A stretch of 15,931 nt of DNA from Mollicutes bacterium (GTDB lineage: Bacteria; Bacillota_I; Bacilli_A; RF39; UBA660). The notes beneath the pieces are model-generated. The model had not been told where the DNA came from, did no database searches, and worked only from the letters and a program-made list of their open reading frames with translations. Numbering within the stretch: the stretch's first letter is position 1; each line of letters starts with the position of its first letter. Location: NCBI GenBank assembly GCA_004552445.1, contig SFOJ01000020.1:1-15931 (forward strand), written 5' to 3'. Made by a program: the position numbers and the translations under genes. Of the stretch, positions 1 to 6,265 are shown in pieces.

Positions 1-204
1 AGTCATATCTTTTAAAGAAGTTATATCATCTAGTTTGCTAAGAATATTTCTTGATAGTGTTTTAACAGAGTAACCATTAGTACCAGTTTTGAGTATTATT
101 GATATTAATTCTTCATTAGATAAATTATTTGCCCCGAGTGATAACATTCTTTCCCTTGGGCGTTCACTTTCTAACATTTCTTTAATGGTGTTATCTTTCA
201 TCAT
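1..204 (-). CDS. radC: RadC family protein, N-terminal part (runs off the window)
   Basis: Reverse translation of 204 to 1 gives 68 open codons starting MMKDNTIKEMLESERPRERM and continuing with LSLGANNLSNEELISIILKT and GTNGYSVKTLSRNIL. This is the conserved N-terminal region of RadC (UPF0758), seen from family memory as ERPRERL..GA..LSD.ELLAILL.TGT. The C-terminal JAB/MPN metalloprotease-like domain lies outside the window. RadC was once linked to DNA repair; its molecular role is unsettled. An AGGAGG site (210-215) lies 5 bases before the first ATG (204) and 8 before the second (201), so either could be the start. It is downstream of ylbL on the same strand but separated by a hairpin terminator. 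In B. subtilis radC lies in the comC/folC/mreB region, consistent with the ysxE/spoVID/lon genes here. Confidence 0.85.
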   Translation of the reverse strand, partial: MMKDNTIKEMLESERPRERMLSLGANNLSNEELISIILKTGTNGYSVKTLSRNILSKLDDITSLKDMT

Positions 205-258
205 TTTATCCTCCTATTATAATAGTTAGACATTAATCAATAAAACACTTCAAAATAA

Positions 259-280
259 AGCATAGTATTTCTACTATGCT
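259..280 (-). terminator. Hairpin terminator of the ylbL-like gene
   Basis: AGCATAGTA (259-267) pairs with TACTATGCT (272-280): a perfect 9-bp stem with a 4-base loop. Read on the minus strand it is followed by CTTTATTTTG, a modest T-rich tract. The stop codon TAG (279-281) lies in the first arm, so the hairpin starts before translation ends. Confidence 0.6.
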
Positions 281-1283
281 ATCTTGCTTTTAATTTTTCA
301 ATTACATTATGAAGAGTATCTGCTTCTATTATTTCTATTTCGTAGTTATTTTTTTCTTTTTCATGTAGTGCTTCTTTGTAGTTGTCAGTTGGTACTATAA
401 ACACTTTAGCATGTTTTTTTACTGCACCTGCTAGTTTATATTTAACTCCGTCTATACTTCCAACTATTCCATCTTGATTAATTGAACCTGTTCCTGAAAT
501 AATATCCCCTTTAGTTAGATCATATTCAGTTATTTTATTGTAAATGTCTAGTGCACATAGAAGTCCTCTTGATGCTCCACTTTCATTCTCTTTAAATATA
601 TATTCTACTTTAGGATCTGTTTTTATATTTTTTAATTCTGAAAGAGCTACACCTATTAATACTTTATCTTCCAATTCTACTAATTTTGATGTACATTCTA
701 TTATTTTATTATTTCTTTCTACATTTATTTTTAATGTATCTCCAATTTTATATTTAGCTATTTCTTCTTTTAATGAATTAAAGTCTTTTATAGGAGTATT
801 TTCTATACTTTTTATTATATCTCCTGTTTTTATATTGGTCTTGGCATACTCATATACATGTGTTACTGTTACATCAATACTTTCTATATTATATGGTATG
901 TTTGCTTCAGTAAAAGCAGCAATTATAGCATCATAACTAGTTTCTTTTAAATATATTTTATTTCTTTCAATTATTTCTTTTTCGCTTTCATCATCTATTC
1001 TATTTTCAGAGTTACCTACTATATCCCAATTCTTAAAAAACTTAGATAATATAATATTTGGCAACGTTCCTTTTCTAGCTGTTACATAAGTAAGATTAAA
1101 ACTTCCTTTAGATTCATAATTACTATTAACCTCTATTCTATCTGTTAAATCTACTAGTGATCCTGGAGAATAAATATTACAATCAAAAGTAATGAAAAAC
1201 CAAGGAACAATGAGTATGAATACTAAATAATTCTTCCAATAAGTTTTTATATCTTTTTTTATATATTTAAATAATTTTGTCAT
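279..1283 (-). CDS. ylbL: YlbL-like membrane-anchored PDZ / Lon-domain serine protease
   Basis: 334 aa. An N-terminal membrane segment (about residues 19-35) anchors a presumably extracytoplasmic body. A PDZ-like domain covers about residues 125-200 (TGDIIKSIENTPI... with GDTLKINVERN). The C-terminal part, about 205-334, is a Lon (S16) proteolytic domain without an ATPase: ENESGASRGLL puts the nucleophile at Ser238, in the place of GPSAG in Lon, and GSIDGVKYKLAGA puts the partner Lys at Lys283. This layout is that of B. subtilis YlbL, a membrane protease. The SAG motif is altered to SRG, but Ser and Lys are kept, so it is probably active. An AGGAGAG site precedes the ATG at 1283. It diverges from the ylbJ-like gene, which is also close to ylbL in B. 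subtilis, supporting both names. Confidence 0.85.
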   Translation of the reverse strand: MTKLFKYIKKDIKTYWKNYLVFILIVPWFFITFDCNIYSPGSLVDLTDRIEVNSNYESKGSFNLTYVTARKGTLPNIILSKFFKNWDIVGNSENRIDDESEKEIIERNKIYLKETSYDAIIAAFTEANIPYNIESIDVTVTHVYEYAKTNIKTGDIIKSIENTPIKDFNSLKEEIAKYKIGDTLKINVERNNKIIECTSKLVELEDKVLIGVALSELKNIKTDPKVEYIFKENESGASRGLLCALDIYNKITEYDLTKGDIISGTGSINQDGIVGSIDGVKYKLAGAVKKHAKVFIVPTDNYKEALHEKEKNNYEIEIIEADTLHNVIEKLKAR

Positions 1284-1297
1284 AAATCTCTCCTAAC

Positions 1298-1309
1298 TAT
1301 AATATTATA
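1298..1309. promoter_or_regulatory. Divergent -10 elements between ylbL-like and ylbJ-like genes
   Basis: Only 32 bases separate the two start codons. On the plus strand TATAAT (1298-1303) follows TTGTCA (1277-1282) with a 15-base spacer; transcription would start about 5 bases before the ylbJ ATG. On the minus strand TATAAT (1304-1309) has TTAATA 17 bases upstream, inside the start of ylbJ, and would drive ylbL. The two -10 boxes abut, so the promoters would compete. AT-rich DNA makes chance boxes common, hence the moderate score. Confidence 0.4.
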
Positions 1310-1315
1310 TCACAG

Positions 1316-2230
1316 ATGAGTATAATTATTAAAAAACTAAAATATATAATATTAACTTTAATATTAATTATATTTATTCTTAATATTAAAATTGTTATTA
1401 ATTCTACGTATGAAGCAAGTTTATTATTCTTTAAGAAGGTTTTTATTACAATATTTCCTTTTGTTATATTATGTGATTTTCTTATATATTTTAATTATCA
1501 CATATTTATTAAAGGAATATTTGGTAAAATTATAAATAAAATATTTAATATTGACTCTAATACTAGTATTATTTTTATACTAAGTATTTTTAGTAGTCAC
1601 CCTAGTAATGCAATTTATATTAAAAATTTACTTGATAATAAAATAATAGATATTAAAGTGGCTAATAGAATACTTATATATACTTATTTTCCTTCGATTG
1701 CATTTGTTATAGGTGTTATAGGTGTTTCTCTTTATAATAGCTTTAAGATTGGTCTAATGCTTTGGATTATATGTTTTATTAATAATATATTAATTGGTTT
1801 ATTTTTAAGAAAAGACAATGTTTATATAGAGAGTATTAATAATGAATCTAAAAATATAAGTTTTTTTGAATGTTTTAAATTATCTATTATTAAAGCTATT
1901 AATACTTCATTTATTATTCTTGGTAATTTAATTGTATTTACTATAATAATTAATCTAATAGTTAATTATATTTCTATTAATCCTACTATATTATCAGTTC
2001 TTACAGGTTTTTTAGAACTTACTAGTGGTGTTATATCTATTTCTTTATTAGATATACCATTTAATGTAAAATTTGCTTTAACAAGCCTTATATTAAACTT
2101 TAGTAGTTTATCTATATTATTTCAAAGTTTTAGTATACTTTCTAGTTATAAAATAAACATTAAAAAAACATTAACTATTAAGTTAATGTTTAGTATTATT
2201 ACATTCTTATTAATTATCATATGTACCTGA
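1316..2230 (+). CDS. ylbJ: YlbJ-like sporulation integral membrane protein
   Basis: 304 aa, strongly hydrophobic, with about eight membrane segments separated by short polar loops (for example DNKIIDIKVANR and RKDNVYIESINNESKN). The pattern SLLFFKKVFITIFPFVIL..FLI, then IFSSHPSNAIYIKNLLDNKI and ANRILIYTYFPSIAFVIGVIG, resembles B. subtilis YlbJ, a membrane protein with Gate-like segments needed for normal sporulation; its substrate is unknown. It diverges from the ylbL-like gene. No Shine-Dalgarno sequence precedes ATG 1316 and the nearest -10 box ends 12 bases upstream, so the mRNA may be leaderless or nearly so. The 3' end overlaps the convergent prepilin gene by 21 bases and contains that operon's terminator. 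Two TGA codons in a row (2228-2233) end it. The main alternative is another permease-like family. Confidence 0.65.
   Translation: MSIIIKKLKYIILTLILIIFILNIKIVINSTYEASLLFFKKVFITIFPFVILCDFLIYFNYHIFIKGIFGKIINKIFNIDSNTSIIFILSIFSSHPSNAIYIKNLLDNKIIDIKVANRILIYTYFPSIAFVIGVIGVSLYNSFKIGLMLWIICFINNILIGLFLRKDNVYIESINNESKNISFFECFKLSIIKAINTSFIILGNLIVFTIIINLIVNYISINPTILSVLTGFLELTSGVISISLLDIPFNVKFALTSLILNFSSLSILFQSFSILSSYKINIKKTLTIKLMFSIITFLLIIICT
2162..2191 (-). terminator. Intrinsic terminator of the prepilin operon, inside ylbJ
   Basis: AAACATTAACT (2166-2176) and AGTTAATGTTT (2181-2191) form a perfect 11-bp stem with loop ATTA. Read on the minus strand the stem runs into a T tract (complement of 2162-2168). 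It lies 19 bases past the stop codon of the last prepilin gene. On the plus strand no T tract follows, so ylbJ transcription should pass through. Confidence 0.75.
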
Positions 2231-2839
2231 TGAATATAGATCTATATTATATTTTTCATCACTAAGTCCTATTGTTATATGTGTCATTTTATCTACTTTT
2301 GTGTTGTCATCTACATTCTCATACTTAAATACTTCTTTTGATAGTGTTGTAAATTTGTATCCAGTTGTTGTCACTCTATCATTTCCTTCTTCATTATTTG
2401 TTCTAGTTATTAATTCTATAGTTTTTATTAATATTGTCTTGACATTACCTGTTGTTGAATCACTATATCTTAATGTTGTTTTTTCATATTTTTTTGTTCC
2501 AATTTCTTTTCCATTAGATGTTATTTTTTCTATATCATTAGATGTTTCATTTCTAAGAATTTCTAATGTTCTTTTTTTATTATTACCCATATATATTTCA
2601 CATATACTTACTTTTGTATCTTCATTGCATTCTATTGTTTTTATTCCATTATTTTTTAGTAAGTCATCATTTACTATTTTAGAGATTGTTGCTCCAAATA
2701 TTCTTGCATCAGCATCTTCATTTACTAAACTATAAGTATCTTTTAATTTTATAAGTGTTCCAGTCATTGATATTAATACTATACTTACTAATATTATGCT
2801 AACTATAAGTTCTATAAGTGTAAAACCTTTTTTATTCAT
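2210..2839 (-). CDS. Type IV prepilin-like protein with a classical class III signal
   Basis: 209 aa. The N-terminus MNKKGFTLIELIVSIILVSI is a textbook type IV prepilin signal: a short basic leader, Gly5|Phe6 cleavage site, Glu at +5 of the mature protein, and a hydrophobic helix to about residue 28. A prepilin peptidase would cut and methylate it, and the helix would pack in a pilus or pseudopilus. The rest (about 30-209) is a charged extracellular head with many short strands that I do not recognise. It is the last gene of a three-gene operon, 12 bases after its neighbour, with a GGGTGA site before the ATG. Its stop (2210-2212) lies inside the 3' end of the convergent ylbJ-like gene. ComGD/ComGF-like competence pseudopilin is possible, but no ComG partner genes are in view. 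Confidence 0.8.
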   Translation of the reverse strand: MNKKGFTLIELIVSIILVSIVLISMTGTLIKLKDTYSLVNEDADARIFGATISKIVNDDLLKNNGIKTIECNEDTKVSICEIYMGNNKKRTLEILRNETSNDIEKITSNGKEIGTKKYEKTTLRYSDSTTGNVKTILIKTIELITRTNNEEGNDRVTTTGYKFTTLSKEVFKYENVDDNTKVDKMTHITIGLSDEKYNIDLYSSGTYDN

Positions 2840-2851
2840 AATTCACCCACT

Positions 2852-3403
2852 TTAATCTTCACTATATAGTGGAATTGATGCATATCTATAAGTACTATTT
2901 TTATAAAATACACCTACTATATATCCATTAGATTGTCCTTGTTTTTTTTGTTCTTCATAGTTTTTTTCGCTATATTTTCTTAGTGTTTTTAAGTATTCTA
3001 TTGTTCCACTATCATATTTTGTTGTTATATCTGTTTTTGATAATTCTTCTACAATATCATAAATTAATATATAATATACAAGATTATTATCAATAAATAC
3101 TTGTTTACAATCACTGAGTCTATTTGCTATGGGAGTTCCTTCGCATCCGTGTGGATTAGTACTAGCATCATATGCCCTTCTGTTAGCTATAAATCCTGGA
3201 CCATCTTGTCTATTTATTGTACCTGTTTGGCCTAATGTTGCAATATTAAATAATTGATATCTATCACTTGGTAAGTCATAACTTTCTTTTTCTTTTGCTT
3301 TTCTTATATAAAGTGAATAACTGCTTAATAGTAACGTTGTTGCAAGCAAAGTTACTATTAGAACTGTTAAACATTCCATAAATATAAAACCATTCTTTTT
3401 CAT
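2852..3403 (-). CDS. Prepilin-like protein (pseudopilin)
   Basis: 183 aa. The N-terminus MKKNGFIFMECLTVLIVTLL has a prepilin-type leader: Gly5|Phe6 and Glu10 at mature +5, followed by a hydrophobic helix to about residue 29 and a basic stretch RKAKEK. The core is less canonical than FTLIE (FIFME). The head has two cysteines close to each other (HGC.., DCKQ, about residues 86 and 98) that could form a disulphide outside the cell. It is the middle gene of the operon. Its ATG follows the stop of the upstream gene by 1 base, with AGGTGAG as ribosome site overlapping that gene's last codons, so translation is probably coupled. Role inferred only from the signal and neighbours: minor subunit of a type IV or competence-like pilus. 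Confidence 0.7.
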   Translation of the reverse strand: MKKNGFIFMECLTVLIVTLLATTLLLSSYSLYIRKAKEKESYDLPSDRYQLFNIATLGQTGTINRQDGPGFIANRRAYDASTNPHGCEGTPIANRLSDCKQVFIDNNLVYYILIYDIVEELSKTDITTKYDSGTIEYLKTLRKYSEKNYEEQKKQGQSNGYIVGVFYKNSTYRYASIPLYSED

Positions 3404-3404
3404 T

Positions 3405-4637
3405 TTAACTCACCTTTACTCTAAATGGATTAATTTTAGTACCATCTCCAGCACTTATTAATGTTGTATTTTTTAATGATATAACTGGTAGAACATAGTA
3501 TATACTTGTAACTGGTGCTTCTACTAATTCTCCTGTCAATTGCATACTTATTGCTCTTGCTACTCCACTTGTAAATGTGCTTGGAGTCATTGTCCATATA
3601 TTTAATCCATAATTTAGAAAAAATGAACTATTACCAGTTTTAAATGATGTTCCAGATATTACTAATTCATCTGCTGTTAAAGTTCCTATTGGATAAGTTA
3701 ATTTTGTATTTCCTTTTGTATTACTTTTTGTAAATTTATCTTCTTGTTTTGAACAAATGAACACTGGGTATGCAGAACTCATACTTATAGAAGTTCCTTC
3801 TTTTCCACCTGTTGCATTTCTTCTAAATGATTGATATATGGTGTTACTTGTTCCAGTTCCATTCATATAGTATGTAAGGCCATTAAATGAACCACCTTGA
3901 CCTATTTCTCTATCATTACAAAAAATGTTATCATCGATATATTTTTCATATTTTGTATCTAGAAGTTTATTTTCATACCATGTATCTAGTGCTGATTTAA
4001 TTGAACTGTTATTTATATTTGCATGTGTTATATTATAATCAGTTGAATTGCTTCCATACATATAACCTACGTATGCGTTATTATTTGATACTAGATTATA
4101 TGCTGCTTGTGGTAATATTGACTCATTTAGTGTACATCCACTTCCTTCTGAATAGTTACCATATAAAACCAATCTTGCTCCTTCATTTTCATTTGTTCTA
4201 AATATTCTCCAACAATAGTTTGCAAATTCTATATAATTTTGTTCTGCTACACCTCTAAAGAAATATAATGTTTTGTCATCTTCTGTCATATGTATTTTAT
4301 TATTATCTTCATCATCTACTACTTGAGTAAAATAAAATCCATTTGATGTGGCACTTATATTCTGAACCAAACTTCCGTTACTATAATAACTACCTTCAGA
4401 GTTTTTAGAATAATCTATAATTCCACTTTCTTCTGCTTCGTATTTATTTAATAATGCTTGTAATATAGTTATTCCGTAATTAGTTGGTGTCGTTAATCTT
4501 AAATCTATTTTATCATCTATAGTATCCAAAAATTTATTTTTTTCTGAATATGCATGCATTACACTAAGCATCAAAAATAAGAACAAAATTAAAAAAGTGT
4601 ATACTAATGTCATTGATATAAAACCTTTTTTATTCAT
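3405..4637 (-). CDS. Large prepilin-like surface protein lacking Glu at +5
   Basis: 410 aa. The N-terminus MNKKGFISMTLVYTFLILFL matches the leader of its two partners (KKGF), but the residue at mature +5 is Thr10, not Glu. In type II secretion and type IV systems a subunit without Glu5 is typically a tip or minor pseudopilin (GspK-like). After the helix (about 7-29) comes a polar region and then a 300-residue ectodomain with YCWRIFRTNENEGARLVLYG at residues 141-160, a W-R-I motif I recall from surface proteins of uncultured gut Bacillota, plus Cys, Asn and Thr-rich stretches. It is first in the operon, with AAGGAGTG before the ATG. The size and position fit a tip adhesin, but that is inference. 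Confidence 0.7.
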   Translation of the reverse strand: MNKKGFISMTLVYTFLILFLFLMLSVMHAYSEKNKFLDTIDDKIDLRLTTPTNYGITILQALLNKYEAEESGIIDYSKNSEGSYYSNGSLVQNISATSNGFYFTQVVDDEDNNKIHMTEDDKTLYFFRGVAEQNYIEFANYCWRIFRTNENEGARLVLYGNYSEGSGCTLNESILPQAAYNLVSNNNAYVGYMYGSNSTDYNITHANINNSSIKSALDTWYENKLLDTKYEKYIDDNIFCNDREIGQGGSFNGLTYYMNGTGTSNTIYQSFRRNATGGKEGTSISMSSAYPVFICSKQEDKFTKSNTKGNTKLTYPIGTLTADELVISGTSFKTGNSSFFLNYGLNIWTMTPSTFTSGVARAISMQLTGELVEAPVTSIYYVLPVISLKNTTLISAGDGTKINPFRVKVS

Positions 4638-4661
4638 TCTTTCACTCCTTATTATGTATTA

Positions 4662-4667
4662 ATTATA
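4662..4667 (-). promoter_or_regulatory. Possible -10 box of the prepilin operon
   Basis: TATAAT on the minus strand, about 25-30 bases before the operon's first ATG, right after the ysxE terminator. The -35 position 17 bases upstream reads TAGATT and is poor, so this is a weak call. Confidence 0.35.
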
Positions 4668-4670
4668 TAA

Positions 4671-4702
4671 CAAAAAAAAATAAAAATCTACTTATGTAGA
4701 TT
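4671..4702 (-). terminator. Intrinsic terminator of the spoVID-ysxE operon
   Basis: AATCTAC (4685-4691) pairs with GTAGATT (4696-4702), loop TTAT. On the minus strand it is followed by a long T tract (complement of 4672-4686, interrupted by one A). The ysxE stop codon (4701-4703) overlaps the first arm. Confidence 0.75.
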
Positions 4703-5519
4703 ATTTATTTTCATTAACAATTCCCATACCACAATATATATAATCATAAAATTCTTTAATATTTATAGTGTTTAAATATTCTTCTTTTATATTTATTAGT
4801 TTTGGAGGAATTGATATAAGTATATAAAGTAATTTTTTCTCTTCTTCTAGTAATTCAATATTTTCGCTATATACTTTCATTAAATATTTAAAATCTAATT
4901 TAAAACCTTCTTTTTTATAAAAGTTATATATATCTAAAACTGGAGTATCAACCTTATATTTATCCCAACTTATAAGATAGTTTTTATCTCCCCTGATAAA
5001 ATGTTTTAAAGATAAATTATTATGTATTATACAAACTCTTTCTTTTGATTTATTTGATACCATATTAAACCACTTTTTTAACTCTTTTTTAGCATAAACT
5101 AATGAGCTATCTAATGCTGTATAGTTTCTAGCAAAAAGATAATGAGATGGACTCATATATTCTTCTTCTTCAATTTCACTTATCATGTCTTCATAATATT
5201 CTTTTAAATAATCGATATTATTAGATAACTTATCATATATTTTTCTATATTTATTTTTACTAACATCTTTAAAGAATAATGTTTTATAGTGAAGTATAGA
5301 TACTGTTTTTATAAATTCTACTCCACTAGTTACTTCATGATATTTTTTTTCTTCAATATATTCATATTCTATATTTCTTTCATCCTTAGATATTATTTTA
5401 GGAAAATTATCAAAATTCCTTGTTTCCAAATAGTCGTATAATTCTATAACATCATCATTTCTTTTTTTTATAACTTTATTTTTATCAATTATTACTTTAT
5501 TAATAAATCTTTTACTCAT
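4701..5519 (-). CDS. ysxE: YsxE-like (CotS/YsxE family) kinase-fold spore coat protein
   Basis: 272 aa. It looks like a small aminoglycoside-phosphotransferase-fold protein of the CotS/YsxE group. The segment at 164-174 (IIHNNLSLKHF) sits where active members have HGDxxxxN: His166 is kept, but the catalytic Asp is Asn168 and the following Asn is His173. The metal-binding Asp of the next motif is Ser185 (LISWDKY). From memory B. subtilis YsxE has a similar degenerate HG.L...HFL motif, which favours a pseudokinase. The best support for the name is context: it overlaps the spoVID-like gene by 8 bases (ATGAGTAA), as ysxE follows spoVID in B. subtilis, where the pair helps encase the spore in its coat. 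Expected site is the mother cell/forespore surface. Confidence 0.65.
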   Translation of the reverse strand: MSKRFINKVIIDKNKVIKKRNDDVIELYDYLETRNFDNFPKIISKDERNIEYEYIEEKKYHEVTSGVEFIKTVSILHYKTLFFKDVSKNKYRKIYDKLSNNIDYLKEYYEDMISEIEEEEYMSPSHYLFARNYTALDSSLVYAKKELKKWFNMVSNKSKERVCIIHNNLSLKHFIRGDKNYLISWDKYKVDTPVLDIYNFYKKEGFKLDFKYLMKVYSENIELLEEEKKLLYILISIPPKLINIKEEYLNTINIKEFYDYIYCGMGIVNENK

Positions 5520-6207
5520 TTATTTGTGGAATTATTATTTTATCCCCTATATTTATTTCGTTTATATTATTATATTCTTTTATATCATTTACGTTGACAT
5601 TGTATTTTGAACATATAGTTTCGATTGTATCTCCTTCTCTAACTATATATACTTTATATGTATAATATTTATTTTCATTATTTATTATATTAGTAATATT
5701 GTTTATGTTGCTATTTAAATCTATATCATTTTTTTCTAAATTTATATCAGTATCTATTGTTGTATTTATATTATTATCTTTTATTTCTTCATTATGTTCT
5801 TCATTTAATAAATTAATATCTTTGTCTTCAAAGTAATTATTTATATAATTATCAAGATCATATTCTTCTTTTATAGGTTCCTCCTCTCTTATTTCGTCAC
5901 ATGATAATTCTAATTCAATATTAACTTTTAAAATATCTTTTTCAATTGTATATTTAAAATCATCTATATCTATTTTTATTGTATCTTTATCTATTCTTTT
6001 TGATATAGCTACTTCAAAAGGTATGGTGTAGTAAAATTCTTCTTCTATAACGCTTGCCTCTGTCATTTTATAAGTACCACTTATTGCGACTGTTCCTGTT
6101 ACAACATCCTCATTTATTTTATAATCATGGTCTAAACTTATATTATTTAACTCGCCTATTTTCGTTTTAAATATAATATCTTTTTTTATTGGAATAATTT
6201 CTTTCAT
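5512..6207 (-). CDS. spoVID: SpoVID-like spore morphogenesis protein with C-terminal LysM
   Basis: 231 aa from ATG 6207. The frame is open to 6279, but I chose 6207: it has AAAGGAG at a good distance, and the longer start would lie upstream of the lon terminator. The N-terminal domain (about 1-105), with GELNNISLDHDYKINEDVVT, GTVAISGTYKMT and a region of alternating strands, resembles the start of SpoVID. A low-complexity acidic and Asn-rich linker (about 105-180) follows, then one LysM domain (187-231: YIVREGDTIETICSKYNVNV ... IGDKIIIPQINE) that binds glycan. B. subtilis SpoVID is a much longer coat-encasement protein with the same layout, working with SpoIVA and SafA. Coupled to ysxE downstream. 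In sporulators it is under SigE; I see no convincing SigE promoter. Confidence 0.7.
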   Translation of the reverse strand: MKEIIPIKKDIIFKTKIGELNNISLDHDYKINEDVVTGTVAISGTYKMTEASVIEEEFYYTIPFEVAISKRIDKDTIKIDIDDFKYTIEKDILKVNIELELSCDEIREEEPIKEEYDLDNYINNYFEDKDINLLNEEHNEEIKDNNINTTIDTDINLEKNDIDLNSNINNITNIINNENKYYTYKVYIVREGDTIETICSKYNVNVNDIKEYNNINEINIGDKIIIPQINE

Positions 6208-6233
6208 ATATTCTCCTTTCAATAAAATATATG

Positions 6234-6265
6234 AAAAAAAATATTCTTTATGAGAATATTTTTTT
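6234..6265 (-). terminator. Intrinsic terminator of lon
   Basis: A 13-bp stem, complementary arms at 6235-6247 and 6253-6265 with core AATATTCT / AGAATATT, followed on the minus strand by a T8 run (complement of 6234-6241, shared with the outer stem). The stop codon of lon (6248-6250) forms the loop. It separates lon from spoVID-ysxE, although partial readthrough is possible. Confidence 0.75.

Noticed and set aside
2228..2233. TGA read as tryptophan (mycoplasma-type code)
   Set aside because: TGG is used for Trp throughout, and TGA ends genes at the expected place (ylbJ-like, and the acetyltransferase at 15302).
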